A stretch of 64,000 bases of DNA from JAMHWF01 sp035911095 (GCA_035911095.1 JAMHWF010000087.1:134367-198366); one strand, 5' to 3'; shown: positions 50,629 to 59,893, counted from the first letter of the stretch. Translations and numbers: made by a program. Notes: generated by a model from the letters alone, not told the origin.

Positions 50629-51465
50629 ATGAGCAGCCACCCCAACGAAGCCGCCGCCCCCTCGCGCAAGCCCGTCTCGCTGTTCCGCCTGCGCGAGATG
50701 CACGCCGCCGGCGAGAAGATCGCGATGCTCACCGCCTACGACGCGAGCTTCGCGCGGCTGGCCGACGAGGCCGGCGTCGACACGCTGCTGGTCGGCGACT
50801 CGCTCGGCATGGTGATGCAGGGCCGCAGCAGCACCGTGCCGGTCACGCTGGAGGAGACGGCCTACCACCTGCGCTGCACCGCGGCCGGCAACCGCGCGGC
50901 CTGGCTGATCGGCGACCTGCCCTTCGGCAGCTACCAGGAGAGCCCGGCGCAGGCGATGCGCTCGGCCACCACGCTGATGCAGGCCGGCGCCCAGATGGTC
51001 AAGCTCGAGGGCGGCGGCTGGACGGCCGAGACCGTGCGCTTCCTGACCCAGCGCGGCGTGCCGGTCTGCGCCCACCTGGGCCTCACGCCGCAGAGCGTGT
51101 TCGCGCTCGGCGGCTATCGCATCCAGGGCCGCGACGAGAGCTCGGCGGCGACCCTCATCGCGCATGCGCGCGAGCTGTCGGAAGCCGGTGCGGCCATGCT
51201 GGTGCTCGAGCTGATCCCGTCGGCGCTGGCGCGCCGCGTCGCGGACGCCGCGCCGGGCCTGATCACGATCGGCATCGGCGCCGGCGCCGGCTGCTCGGGC
51301 CAGGTGCTGGTGCTGCAGGACATGCTCGGCATCACGCGCGGCAAGCTGCCGCGCTTCGTGCGCGACTTCACCGCAGAGGGCGGCTCGATCGGCGACGCGC
51401 TGCGGCGCTACGTTGGCGCGGTGCGCGACGGCAGCTTCCCCGACGAGGCCGTGCACGGCTACTGA
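50629..51465 (+). CDS. panB: 3-methyl-2-oxobutanoate hydroxymethyltransferase
   Basis: 278 residues, typical of PanB. Motifs include KIAMLTAYDASFARLADEAG, VDTLLVGDSLGMVMQG, the metal-binding VGDS and EGG segments, and AHLGLTPQSV. It adds a hydroxymethyl group from methylene-tetrahydrofolate to 2-oxoisovalerate to make ketopantoate, the first step of pantothenate synthesis. panC starts 38 nt downstream and the two are surely co-transcribed. Confidence 0.96.
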   Translation: MSSHPNEAAAPSRKPVSLFRLREMHAAGEKIAMLTAYDASFARLADEAGVDTLLVGDSLGMVMQGRSSTVPVTLEETAYHLRCTAAGNRAAWLIGDLPFGSYQESPAQAMRSATTLMQAGAQMVKLEGGGWTAETVRFLTQRGVPVCAHLGLTPQSVFALGGYRIQGRDESSAATLIAHARELSEAGAAMLVLELIPSALARRVADAAPGLITIGIGAGAGCSGQVLVLQDMLGITRGKLPRFVRDFTAEGGSIGDALRRYVGAVRDGSFPDEAVHGY

Positions 51466-51503
51466 CCTCTGTCCGATCCAGCCCCGCCGCGAGGAGAGCC
51501 GCG

Positions 51504-52343
51504 ATGCACACCGTCCACACGATCGCCGCGCTGCGCCAGGCGCTCGCCGGCAGCGGCCCCGTCGCCTTCGTGCCGACGATGGGCAACCTGCACCAGGGCC
51601 ACCTCGACCTCGTCCGCCTCGCGCGCCGGCATGGCGAGCGCGTGGTCGCCAGCATCTTCGTCAACCGGCTGCAGTTCGCGCCGCACGAGGACTTCGACAG
51701 CTACCCGCGCACGCTCGAGCGTGACGCCGGGCTGCTCGAGGCCGAGGGCTGCGACTTGCTCTTCGCGCCCTCCGAGCGCGATCTCTACCCCGAGCCCCAG
51801 GCCTACCGCGTGCAGCCGCCCACGGCGACGGCCGACATCCTCGAAGGGCATTTCCGCCCGGGCTTCTTCGGCGGCGTCTGCACCGTGGTGATGAAGCTCT
51901 TCCAGTGCGTGCAGCCGCAGGTGGCGGTGTTCGGCAAGAAGGACTACCAGCAGCTGATGGTCGTGCGCGGCATGGTGCGCCAGTTCGCGATGCCGATCGA
52001 GATCGTCGGCGGCGAGACGCGGCGCGCGGATGACGGCCTGGCGCTGTCCTCGCGCAACGGCTACCTGAGCGAGGACCAGCGTGCCGAGGCGGTGCAGCTC
52101 TCGCGCGCGCTGCGCGGCCTGGCGGAGGCCGTGCGCGGCGGCGAGCGCGACCTGGCCGGCCTCGAGGACCGCGCGATGGCGGCGCTCGCCGGCCGCGGCT
52201 GGAAGCCCGACTACCTGACGGTGCGCCGCCGCACAGACCTGCTGGCGCCGGGCGCCGAGGACTTCGCCGCCGCGACGCCGCTGGTCGCGCTCGGCGCGGC
52301 GAAGCTCGGCACGACGCGGCTGATCGACAACCTCGAGTGCTGA
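51504..52343 (+). CDS. panC: pantothenate synthetase
   Basis: 279 residues. Class I-like nucleotidyltransferase motifs: VPTMGNLHQGHLDLVR (the HxGH site), SIFVNRLQFAPHEDFDSYPR, FGKKDYQQLMVVRGMV and DGLALSSRNGYLS (the KMSKS-like loop). It joins pantoate and beta-alanine using ATP. The ATG follows a GAGGAGAG ribosome-binding site. The gene ends the scpA-panB-panC run. Confidence 0.96.
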   Translation: MHTVHTIAALRQALAGSGPVAFVPTMGNLHQGHLDLVRLARRHGERVVASIFVNRLQFAPHEDFDSYPRTLERDAGLLEAEGCDLLFAPSERDLYPEPQAYRVQPPTATADILEGHFRPGFFGGVCTVVMKLFQCVQPQVAVFGKKDYQQLMVVRGMVRQFAMPIEIVGGETRRADDGLALSSRNGYLSEDQRAEAVQLSRALRGLAEAVRGGERDLAGLEDRAMAALAGRGWKPDYLTVRRRTDLLAPGAEDFAAATPLVALGAAKLGTTRLIDNLEC

Positions 52344-52371
52344 ACCCCGGGCCGGACACGGTCCGCAGGAG

Positions 52372-52410
52372 GCCGACACCGCTGCGCTGAGCTGCAGCCG
52401 GGGTGTCGGC
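52372..52410 (+). terminator. probable terminator after panC
   Basis: GCCGACACC (52372-52380) pairs with GGTGTCGGC (52402-52410), and an inner GCTGC/GCAGC pair extends the stem. No T-run follows. The rest of the 258-bp gap up to 52602 holds only a GAGGGCCGCGGCT-type direct repeat (about 52545-52580) and no gene. Confidence 0.5.
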
Positions 52411-52601
52411 GCGCCGCCTGTGCGCGCCCCTCTCTCACCCGGTCCACCCCGCCCGCCAGTGCTCGGCCGCGCGGCGGTCGAGATCGAGCGTCTCTGAGCC
52501 CGGCGAAGGCGCCAGCACGCGCCGTCTCGCCATGCGCAGGCGGCCGAGGCCGCGGCTGAGGGCCGCGGCTGAGGGCCGCGAGGGTGGCCGCGCCGCCCGC
52601 C

Positions 52602-53867
52602 TCAGCCTTCGCCGCAGGAGACCGGCGTGCCCGCCACCGAGGTCGTGACGCGCGGGCCGGCCTGGGGCCGCGCCGCCGACGGGCGGGCGTCCCCCTCGCC
52701 GAGGAGGCGTTGCCCCAGCAGCACCGTCACCCAGGCCGCGGCGCCTGCCGCCACCGCCACCCAGAAGCCGTGCTGGGCGCCGAAGCTGTCGACCACCCAG
52801 CCGGTGGCGAACGAGCCGAACGCCATGCCGATGCCGATGCCGGTCATGACCCAGGTGATGCCTTCGGTCAGCATGGCCGGCGGCACGCGGCGCTCGATCA
52901 GGCCGAAGGCGGTGATGAAGGTCGGCGAGATCGCCAGGCCGCTGGCGAAGATCGCCACCGCCAGCACCGGCACCGAGCCGGCGAAGGGCAGCGGCAGCGC
53001 CGTCAGCGCGATGATGCCGACCGTCAGCAGCAGCCGGCGCCGCATCGGCAGGCGCCACTTCACCGCGCCGACGGCCAGCCCGACGAGGAAGGAGCCGAAG
53101 GCGTAGAGGCCGATGACGAAAGTCGCCGCCCCCGGCTGCCCGAAGGCCTTGGTGGCCGCCACCACACTGACCTCGGCGGTCGCGAAGATCGCCCCGACGA
53201 AGACCAGCGCCAGCGTGATGACCTGCACCGGGCGCAGGCGGATCGCCGAGCCTTGCGACCCGGCTTCGCGCGGGGTCACCGCCGGCTCGGTCGCGCGCTG
53301 GGCGACGAAGGCGGCGGTGCCGAGCGCCAGGCTCAGCGTCGAGATGAGCAGGCCCGCCTCGGGGAACCAGGCCACGCTCAGGCCCACCGAGAGGGAGGCG
53401 CCGGCGATGTAGACCAGCTCGTCGGCGACCGACTCGAAGGCGAAGGCGGTGTTCAGCTCGGGCCGGCCGCGGAACAGCGCCGTCCAGCGCGCCCGCACCA
53501 GGGCCGGGATGCTCGGCATCGCCGCAGCCGCGAGTGCCGTGGCGAAAAGCGTCCAGGTCGGCCAGCGCGCATGGGTCGCCCAGAGCAGCAGGCTGAAGGC
53601 GAGCACCGACACGACCGTCGCCGGCAGGACGACCCGCGCCTGCCCCAGGCGGTCGATCAGGCGCGACAGCTGCGGCGCGACGAAGGCATTGGTCAGCGCG
53701 AAGGTGGCTGCGACCGCGCCGGCCAGGCCGTAGCCGCCGTGCGTCTGCGAGAGCATCGCGACGATGCCGATCGCCGCCATCGCGATCGGCAGGCGGGCGA
53801 AGAAGGCGGCCGCGGCGAAGCCCTTGGCGCCGGGCGCCTGGAAGATGGCTCGATAGGGGTTGGCCAC
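52602..53867 (-). CDS. MFS transporter
   Basis: 421 residues from a GTG with AGGAGA 7 nt upstream; the ATG far upstream lies in the operator region. About 12 membrane helices. Typical MFS segments are AGAVAATFALTNAFVAPQLSRL and, in the second half, YAFGSFLVGLAVGAVKWRLP. The substrate is unknown. It is divergent from a TetR gene, and three matching dyads lie between them, so it is probably a TetR-controlled drug or metabolite exporter. Confidence 0.88.
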   Translation of the reverse strand: MANPYRAIFQAPGAKGFAAAAFFARLPIAMAAIGIVAMLSQTHGGYGLAGAVAATFALTNAFVAPQLSRLIDRLGQARVVLPATVVSVLAFSLLLWATHARWPTWTLFATALAAAAMPSIPALVRARWTALFRGRPELNTAFAFESVADELVYIAGASLSVGLSVAWFPEAGLLISTLSLALGTAAFVAQRATEPAVTPREAGSQGSAIRLRPVQVITLALVFVGAIFATAEVSVVAATKAFGQPGAATFVIGLYAFGSFLVGLAVGAVKWRLPMRRRLLLTVGIIALTALPLPFAGSVPVLAVAIFASGLAISPTFITAFGLIERRVPPAMLTEGITWVMTGIGIGMAFGSFATGWVVDSFGAQHGFWVAVAAGAAAWVTVLLGQRLLGEGDARPSAARPQAGPRVTTSVAGTPVSCGEG

Positions 53868-53910
53868 TGCCGGTCTCCTGTCAATGCCGGGCCGCCGGGG
53901 CGGCACGGAA

Positions 53911-53925
53911 CATACGTGTCGTATG
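53911..53925. promoter_or_regulatory. TetR operator candidate O1
   Basis: CATACG-TGT-CGTATG, a perfect 6-bp dyad with 3-nt spacer, nearest the MFS gene. Confidence 0.75.
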
Positions 53926-53940
53926 TGAATCATACTTTCA

Positions 53941-53955
53941 CATACGCAACGCATG
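53941..53955. promoter_or_regulatory. TetR operator candidate O2
   Basis: CATACG-CAA-CGCATG, the same dyad with one mismatch, 30 bp from O1. Confidence 0.65.
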
Positions 53956-53962
53956 CCAATAC

Positions 53963-53977
53963 CATACGCAACGTATG
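53963..53977. promoter_or_regulatory. TetR operator candidate O3
   Basis: CATACG-CAA-CGTATG, a perfect dyad ending 15 bp before the TetR ATG, 22 bp from O2. Confidence 0.75.
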
Positions 53978-53992
53978 TGATTGGACGGCCAG

Positions 53993-54598
53993 ATGCAGCA
54001 CAAACCCCGCAAGGAAACCGTCGCCGAAACCCGCGCCAAGCTGATCGCCGCGGCGCGCAAGGCCTTCGGCGAGCAAGGCTACGCCGGTGCGTCGATGGAC
54101 GACTTCACCGCCGCGGCCGGGCTGACGCGCGGCGCGCTCTACCACCACTTCGGCGACAAGAAAGGGCTGCTCGAGGCGGTGGTGCTGCAGATCGATTCCG
54201 AGATGGCGGCGCGCCTGAGCGCGATCTCGGCCGGTGCGCCCGACCGCTGGCAGGGCTTCCTCGACGAGAACCTCGGCTACGTGCGCATGGCGCTGGAGCC
54301 GGAGATCCAGCGCATCGTGCTGCGCGATGGCGCGGCGGTGCTCGGCGACCCCTCGCTGTGGCCGAACGCGACCGGCTGCATCGCCGCGATCGGCGCCAGC
54401 GTCGAGCGGCTGAAGGACGAGGGCCTGGTGCAGGACGTCGACGCCGAGGCCGTGGCGCGGCTGATCATGGGCGCCTCGACCGAGATCGCGCGCTGGGTCG
54501 CCAACTCGGACGACCCGGAGGCCACGTCGCGCAAGGCGTTGCCGGCCTTCAAGGCGCTGATGGAGGGGCTGCTGCCGCGGCGCGGGCCGGCCGCCTGA
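53993..54598 (+). CDS. TetR/AcrR family transcriptional regulator
   Basis: 201 residues from MQHKPRKETVAETRAKL; a TTG four codons upstream is possible. The N-terminal TetR helix-turn-helix is clear: RAKLIAAARKAFGEQGYAG, SMDDFTAAAGLTRGALYHHF, GDKKGLLEAVV. The C-terminal ligand-binding half has no family-specific motif I can name. It most likely represses both itself and the divergent MFS gene through the three CATACG-N3-CGTATG sites. Confidence 0.92.
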   Translation: MQHKPRKETVAETRAKLIAAARKAFGEQGYAGASMDDFTAAAGLTRGALYHHFGDKKGLLEAVVLQIDSEMAARLSAISAGAPDRWQGFLDENLGYVRMALEPEIQRIVLRDGAAVLGDPSLWPNATGCIAAIGASVERLKDEGLVQDVDAEAVARLIMGASTEIARWVANSDDPEATSRKALPAFKALMEGLLPRRGPAA

Positions 54599-54604
54599 GC
54601 GCGC

Positions 54605-56497
54605 TCAGCGCATCCCGAGCTTGAAGGCGATCATCGCCCGCAGCCGGTGCGGCACCACCGGCTTGGTCAGGATGTGGAAGTTGTGCCGCTGGGCGTCGAC
54701 CTCGTGCCCGGTCATCGTGCTGCCGGTGACGAGGATCGCGGGCACCGCGCTGCCGAAGCGCCGGCGCAGGCCCTCGATCGCGTCGACGCCGGTGCGCCGC
54801 GGCTCGAGCCGGTAGTCGACCATCAGCAGGTCGGGCCGGGGGGCGTCCGGCGGCAGTTCGCCGGCCCAGGCCTCGCTGGCCGCCGCGGTCTCGAAGCAGA
54901 TCACGCTGGCGCCCCAGCTCTTGAGCAGCACCTCGATCGCGGCGCGCACCGCCGGCTCGTCCTCGACGACGACGATCAGGCGCCGGTCGAGCGTCAGCCC
55001 GAGCGGTGCGACCGCGGCCTGGCTGGTCGCGCTCGGCTGGCGCGCGCGGCCCATCGGCAGCTCCATCGTGAAGACGCTGCCGCGCCCCGGCTCGGAGGTG
55101 AGCGCCAGCGGCGCGTTCATCAGCGCGGCCAGGCGCTTGACGATCGCCAGGCCGAGGCCCAGCCCGCGGCGCTGGTGCGGCGCGAGCACGATGTCGTCGG
55201 GCACCTGGTAGAACTCGTCGAAGATGCGCGCCTGCTCCGCCGGCCGGATGCCGACGCCGGTGTCCCAGACCTGCAGCAGCAGCCGCCCGCCCCGCGGGCG
55301 GCAGCTGACGAGCACGCTGCCGTCGTGGGTGTAGCGGATCGCGTTCGACAGCAGGTTGCGCAGGATGCGGTCGACCAGCACCGGGTCGGCGAACGCGAAG
55401 TGGCGCCCGCCGCGGAAGCGCAACGCCAGCCCCTTCTCGAAGGCGACCGGCTCGAAACTCAGGCGCAGGCGGCTGAAGAGGTCCCCCACGTGCATGTGCT
55501 GCGCCCGCACCTCGACGCCGCCGGTGTCGATGCGGGTGATGTCGAGCAGCTCCGAGAACAGGCCTTCGAGCGCGTCGACCGAGCTGTTGATGCTGTTGAC
55601 CAGCTGGGCGACCTCGACGTCGTGGCTGCGCTGGCGCAGCGCCTCGGCGAACAGGCCCAGCGCATGCAGCGGCTGGCGCAGGTCGTGGCTGGCGGCGGCG
55701 AAGAACTGTGTCTTCGAGCGGTTGGCCACCTCGGCGGCGCGGCGCGCCTCGTCGGCCTCGAGCTTCTCGGTGCGCAGCTGCTCGGCCAGCTGCTGGGTGC
55801 TCAGCTTGACGCGCAGCATCGACTCGAATGACCGCCGGTGCACCGCGGCCAGGCCGATCGACAGCAGGAACACCAGCAACAGGATCGCGGCCAGCTGCAG
55901 GTGATAGTCCGAGCCGGTGTCGGCCAGCACGCGCGCGATGACCGGCAGCGTCCCGAGGGTGGCGAAGGCCAGGTAGACGCGCGGCTGGCTGGCCAGCAGG
56001 TGCACGCCGGCCAACACGTAGCTCTGCACCATCAGCACCAGCGCGACCAGGTGCAGGTCGGTGCCGAGGTCGTAGAACAACAGCACCGCGAGGCCCCAGC
56101 TCGCCGCGGTGGCCAGCGCGACGACGTTCCACTGGCGCCGCCACTCCTTCAGCTGGGTCAGGCTGGCCGCCTCCCCGCGCGGGAAGTGCCGGTGCAGCCA
56201 GGCGCGGGCCGCGAACAGCACGAACCCCAGCAGCAGCCAGGCCGCGAGCACCCAGGGGTTGGCCACGCGGGCGTACATGAGCGCGACCACGACCAGCCCC
56301 ACCGAATGTGCGACGAGACTGATCGAGGTCTGCTCGCGCAGGCTGCGGACGTTGTCGGCGACGAACTCGTCGGCCTGCTCGGCCGTCGTCACCGTGTCGA
56401 CCGGCAGCTCGGAGAGGAAGCTGGAGATCAGCGAGGGCGGGCTGGTCATCTCGGACCCCCGCCCTCCGGACATGGCGCGATCGTTCGCGCCCGCCAT
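54605..56497 (-). CDS. membrane hybrid sensor histidine kinase/response regulator
   Basis: 630 residues from the ATG that overlaps the upstream regulator's stop (TGATG); starts at 56473 and 56449 are alternatives. About six membrane helices occupy residues 55-220. A short coiled coil leads to the H-box AAASHDLRQPLHALGLFAEA, N-box RNLLSNAIRYT, G1 WDTGVGIRP and G2 GLGLGLAIVKRL. A C-terminal receiver (about 500-620) has IVVVEDEP, phospho-acceptor Asp in LLMVDYRLEP, and the Lys in ILTKPV. It pairs with the LuxR-type regulator encoded just upstream. Confidence 0.92.
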   Translation of the reverse strand: MAGANDRAMSGGRGSEMTSPPSLISSFLSELPVDTVTTAEQADEFVADNVRSLREQTSISLVAHSVGLVVVALMYARVANPWVLAAWLLLGFVLFAARAWLHRHFPRGEAASLTQLKEWRRQWNVVALATAASWGLAVLLFYDLGTDLHLVALVLMVQSYVLAGVHLLASQPRVYLAFATLGTLPVIARVLADTGSDYHLQLAAILLLVFLLSIGLAAVHRRSFESMLRVKLSTQQLAEQLRTEKLEADEARRAAEVANRSKTQFFAAASHDLRQPLHALGLFAEALRQRSHDVEVAQLVNSINSSVDALEGLFSELLDITRIDTGGVEVRAQHMHVGDLFSRLRLSFEPVAFEKGLALRFRGGRHFAFADPVLVDRILRNLLSNAIRYTHDGSVLVSCRPRGGRLLLQVWDTGVGIRPAEQARIFDEFYQVPDDIVLAPHQRRGLGLGLAIVKRLAALMNAPLALTSEPGRGSVFTMELPMGRARQPSATSQAAVAPLGLTLDRRLIVVVEDEPAVRAAIEVLLKSWGASVICFETAAASEAWAGELPPDAPRPDLLMVDYRLEPRRTGVDAIEGLRRRFGSAVPAILVTGSTMTGHEVDAQRHNFHILTKPVVPHRLRAMIAFKLGMR

Positions 56498-57240
56498 CAG
56501 CGGTGGCTCGGGCGCCAGGCCTGGAAGCTGCCCGTGCGTTGCATCTGGCCGACCGCCAGCACGGCCTGGGTGCGCGAGCTGACGTTGAGCGCGCGCAGCA
56601 CCGCCGCGACGTGGTCCTTGATCGTCTCGACCGACAGGTTCAGCTCACGCGCGATCAGCTTGTTCGGCTTGCCCTGCAGCAGCAGCGCGAGCACCTCGGT
56701 CTGGCGCGGCGTCAGGCCGAGCGAGGACAGCGAGGGCTGGGTCTGGAAGTCGGCGGCGGCGGCGGTCGCCCCCACCGGATGAAAGCTGGGTATCGGCGCG
56801 CCGGCCTCGGCGGCCTGCGGCAGGCGGCCGATCGGGATCGCCTCGCGGCCGAGCGCCATCGGCGGCACGTAGATGCCGCCCGACATCACCTGGCGCAGCG
56901 CCTCGACCAGCAGGTCGTTCGACGAGCGCTTCGGCACGAAACCCATCGCGCCGAGGTCGATCGCGCGGATCACGTCGCTCGCGCGGTCGGAGGCCGAGAC
57001 CACGACCACCGGCAGGGCCGGGAAGGCCGAGCGAAATTCGGCGAGCACGTCGAAGCCATCGGCATCGCCGAGCTGCAGGTCGAGCAGCACGAGGTCGAAG
57101 TCGGCGTCCTTGCGCAGCGTCTGTCGCGCGTCGCGCGCGCTGCCGGCACCGACCACCGTCACGTCGTCGCCAAGCCCCTGGATGACGCTCTGCAGCGCGG
57201 ACAGGATCAGCGGGTGGTCGTCGATGAGCAATACCTTCAT
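56497..57240 (-). CDS. LuxR/NarL-family response regulator
   Basis: 247 residues from MKVLLIDDHPLILSAL. The receiver domain (1-120) has the acidic DD pair, the phospho-acceptor Asp in LVLLDLQLGDADGFDV, and Lys in GFVPKRSS. The LuxR helix-turn-helix (about 178-235) reads LTPRQTEVLALLLQGKPNKL, IARELNLSVETIKDHVAAVL. The linker between them is longer than usual (about 45 residues). Its stop overlaps the kinase ATG, so the pair forms a coupled two-component system. The signal and targets are unknown. Confidence 0.93.
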   Translation of the reverse strand: MKVLLIDDHPLILSALQSVIQGLGDDVTVVGAGSARDARQTLRKDADFDLVLLDLQLGDADGFDVLAEFRSAFPALPVVVVSASDRASDVIRAIDLGAMGFVPKRSSNDLLVEALRQVMSGGIYVPPMALGREAIPIGRLPQAAEAGAPIPSFHPVGATAAAADFQTQPSLSSLGLTPRQTEVLALLLQGKPNKLIARELNLSVETIKDHVAAVLRALNVSSRTQAVLAVGQMQRTGSFQAWRPSHR

Positions 57241-57372
57241 GGTGATCCCGTTCCCAGCGGCGTCTTTCAACGGACGGGGCGAATCGTAATGCAGGGGCCT
57301 TGCCAGCCCGCCGAAAGGCCGCGGCGAGGCCACCGTCAGTTGGGGCAAACTACCGAAGCCGGCACCCGCTTC

Positions 57373-58131
57373 TCATGCTTGCGCCCCGAAGCCGAGCCCG
57401 TCGGCAAGCAGCTTCAGACCGGTCAGCGTCATGCCCGCATAGGCGATGCGGTAGAACCAGTCGGCGCGGATCCGCCGCGTCAGCCAGACCCCGAGCCAGA
57501 CCCCGATCGGCGCCAGCGGCACCAGCACCAGCGAGGTGCCGAGGTTGCGCATGTCGATCAGCCCGAGCCAGGCATAGGGCAGCCATTTCGACAGGTTCAC
57601 CGCGGCGAAGAAGACCGCCATCGTCGCCGTGAAGGTGAGCGGCGGCAGGCGCAGGGGCAGCACGTAGGCGCTGATCGGCGGGCTGCCCGCATGGGCGACG
57701 AAGCTGGTGAAGCCCGAGGCGATGCCGAGCACGAAGCCGAGGCCGCGCCGCGGTGCCGTGACGTCGGCGCGCGGAGGGAAGAACAGGCGCTGCGCGACGA
57801 AGAGCAGCGTCAGGGCGCCGACGATGCCCGTCACCGCGCGCGTCGACAGCAGGCCGAAACCGAGCAAGCCGACGCCGGTGCCGAGCAGCCCGGCGGGCAG
57901 CAAGAGGCGCAGCAGCGCGCGGTCGCGGTGCGGCCACAGCTGCTGCAGCCCGACCGCGTCCATCACCAGCAACAGCGGCAGCATGATCGCCGCCGCCTGC
58001 GGCACCGGCACCGCGAGCGCCAGCAACGGTGTCGCCAGCGCGCCGAAGCCGCCGAGAAAGCCGCTCTTGGACAGGCCCATCAGCAGCACCGCCGGGATGG
58101 CGACGGCGTAGAACGCCGGGTCGGCGATCAT
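57373..58131 (-). CDS. TauE/SafE (TSUP) family permease
   Basis: 252 residues with about eight membrane helices. The family pattern is VLLMGLSKSGFLGGFGALAT near the N terminus and its second-repeat counterpart LGIASGFTSFVAHAGSPPIS. TSUP proteins export or import sulfite, sulfoacetate and related sulfur anions, or act as uncharacterised permeases. Divergent from the TRIC gene with only 26 bp between the starts. Confidence 0.88.
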   Translation of the reverse strand: MIADPAFYAVAIPAVLLMGLSKSGFLGGFGALATPLLALAVPVPQAAAIMLPLLLVMDAVGLQQLWPHRDRALLRLLLPAGLLGTGVGLLGFGLLSTRAVTGIVGALTLLFVAQRLFFPPRADVTAPRRGLGFVLGIASGFTSFVAHAGSPPISAYVLPLRLPPLTFTATMAVFFAAVNLSKWLPYAWLGLIDMRNLGTSLVLVPLAPIGVWLGVWLTRRIRADWFYRIAYAGMTLTGLKLLADGLGFGAQA

Positions 58132-58157
58132 CCGGCCCCCACCCTGCCGCCAGACCG

Positions 58158-58790
58158 ATGAACCTGCCCCCCGTCGACGCCGTCCTGCTCGTGATCGAGG
58201 TCGCGGCGACGCTGGCCTTTGCCGCTTCCGGCATCGTCGAGGGCGCGCGCAAGCGGCTCGATGCCGTCGGCGTCGCGGTCGTCGCCTTCCTGGCGGCCTT
58301 CGGCGGCGGCACGTTGCGCGACCTGCTGCTCGACCAGCGGCCGTTCTTCTGGGTGCGTCACGTCGAGTACGTCTGGGCGGTGCTGCTGCTCGCCCTGCTG
58401 GCGATGCGCCTGCTGCGTGCGCACCACCTGCGGCTGACCCAACGCGCGGTGCAGGTACCCGACGCCTTCGGCCTCGGCCTGTTCGCCGCCGGCGGCGTCG
58501 CGCAGGCCCATGCGGCCGGCATGCCGGCGCTGATCTCGGTGCTCATGGGCGTGATCACCGGGGTGTTCGGGGGCGTGCTGCGCGACATCGTCTGCAACGA
58601 GATCCCGACCGTCTTCCTCGGCCACCGCCCGTATGCGGCGATCGCCTTCGTCGGCGGCTGGCTGTGGATCGGGCTCACGATGGCGGGCGTCGCCGCCACG
58701 CCGGCGCTGGTCGCGACGGTGGTCTTCGTCGCCGGGCTGCGCCTGCTCGCGATCTCGCGCGACTGGCGCCTGCCGGGCTGGCGAAAGTAG
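58158..58790 (+). CDS. TRIC/UPF0126-family membrane protein
   Basis: 210 residues with about seven membrane helices in two repeats: AATLAFAASGIVEGARKRLD with FGGGTLRDLLL, and FGLGLFAAGGVAQAHAAGMP with GVFGGVLRDIVCNEIP. The GGGTxRD and GGxxRD repeats are the hallmark of prokaryotic TRIC-like channels (YadS, YicG), some of which pass potassium or glycine. Physiological substrate here unknown. Confidence 0.88.
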   Translation: MNLPPVDAVLLVIEVAATLAFAASGIVEGARKRLDAVGVAVVAFLAAFGGGTLRDLLLDQRPFFWVRHVEYVWAVLLLALLAMRLLRAHHLRLTQRAVQVPDAFGLGLFAAGGVAQAHAAGMPALISVLMGVITGVFGGVLRDIVCNEIPTVFLGHRPYAAIAFVGGWLWIGLTMAGVAATPALVATVVFVAGLRLLAISRDWRLPGWRK

Positions 58791-59027
58791 GCGCCCCCAG
58801 GCCCGGGCAGCATCCGGCCCACCCCGCGAGCGGGTCGCAAGGGTCCGGGGCCGCCCGGCGGCTCCCCGGACGGCGCCCCGGAGCCCTGCAGCGCCCCCAT
58901 CACGCGCGCCGGCGGGCCCCGCCGCCACCGACCGGCCGGCCGCCGGCATCGGGGTCGCGTCCCTTGCGGACGAAGAAGCGCGGCTCGGGCGTGATCTGCA
59001 CGGCAAGGTCGGGATTGGGCGAAGGGC

Positions 59028-59033
59028 GACAAT
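59028..59033 (+). promoter_or_regulatory. -10-like hexamer GACAAT before the DUF1841 gene
   Basis: GACAAT ends 6 nt before the ATG at 59040 with no Shine-Dalgarno. The rest of the 249-bp gap from 58790 holds no recognisable gene. Confidence 0.45.
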
Positions 59034-59039
59034 TGTCGG

Positions 59040-59471
59040 ATGTTCGCCCCCTCACAGCACGACGTGCGGACCTTCTTCTGCGAGACCTGGCGCAAGACAC
59101 GCGAGGCCAGCCCCCTGACCCCGCTCGAGGCGCTGGCCGCGCGCTGGATCGACGAGCACCCCGAGTACGCGGAAGAGCTCGCCGATGCCGAGGCGGCGCG
59201 CGCCCGGGTCTACGACGTCGAATCGGGGCGCAGCAACCCCTTCCTGCACCTGTCGATGCACCTGTCGATCACCGAGCAGGTCAGCATCGACCAGCCGCAC
59301 GGCATCAAGCAGGCCTACGAGCTGCTGGCCGCCCGGCGCGGCTCGGCGCACGAGGCCCAGCACGAGCTGATGGAATGCCTCGGTGAGATGATCTGGGCCT
59401 CGCAACGCAACGGCCGGCCGCCGGACGGCGAGGCGTACCTGGATTGCGCGCGCAGGCGCGCGATGCGCTAA
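59040..59471 (+). CDS. DUF1841 family protein
   Basis: 143 residues: MFAPSQHDVRTFFCETWRKT at the start, then ARWIDEHPEYAEEL and the most conserved stretch NPFLHLSMHLSITEQVSIDQ, with HEAQHELMECLGEMIWAS following. This family is widespread in betaproteobacteria and gammaproteobacteria. The conserved His and Glu residues hint at metal binding, but no function is known. Confidence 0.9.
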   Translation: MFAPSQHDVRTFFCETWRKTREASPLTPLEALAARWIDEHPEYAEELADAEAARARVYDVESGRSNPFLHLSMHLSITEQVSIDQPHGIKQAYELLAARRGSAHEAQHELMECLGEMIWASQRNGRPPDGEAYLDCARRRAMR

Positions 59472-59509
59472 GGTTCGGCGCCGCAGGAAAGTCCTGCACG
59501 AGAGACCTC

Positions 59510-59893
59510 ATGAACGTCGTTGTCTGGACCCTCACGCTCTTCGCGCTCGCGTTGTGGTCGCTGACGGCCTGGGGCCTGCATTCGCTGCTGACGCTCGACC
59601 CTGGCTGGCTCGACGACATCGACCTGCTGATCGCCCGCATGCCCTACGCGGCGACGATCGACCTCTGGTTTCCCGGCTGGCAGGAGCTGCTGCGCCTCTC
59701 GGTCGGGCTGGCGCAGGCGCTGCTGACCTGGATCGGCGGCGCGGCGCCGTGGATCGTCTGGATCGTCTGGACGGTCGGCACCGTGATCCTGCTGCTGCTC
59801 GCCGGCGGCGTGAGCCTGCTGCTGCGCCTGCTGCGCCGCAAGGCGGGGGAAGCGCCGGCACCGGCGCCCGCCCACCTGCAGCAGCGATCCTGA
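59510..59893 (+). CDS. hypothetical membrane protein
   Basis: 127 residues from MNVVVWTLTLFALALWSL, preceded by GAGAGA; the upstream in-frame codons overlap the DUF1841 gene. Two or three hydrophobic helices are seen (about 3-28, and about 65-108, rich in Trp/Ile/Val such as APWIVWIVWTVGTVILLLL), then a short basic tail. I do not recognise the family. It begins 38 nt after DUF1841 and is probably co-transcribed. Confidence 0.72.
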   Translation: MNVVVWTLTLFALALWSLTAWGLHSLLTLDPGWLDDIDLLIARMPYAATIDLWFPGWQELLRLSVGLAQALLTWIGGAAPWIVWIVWTVGTVILLLLAGGVSLLLRLLRRKAGEAPAPAPAHLQQRS

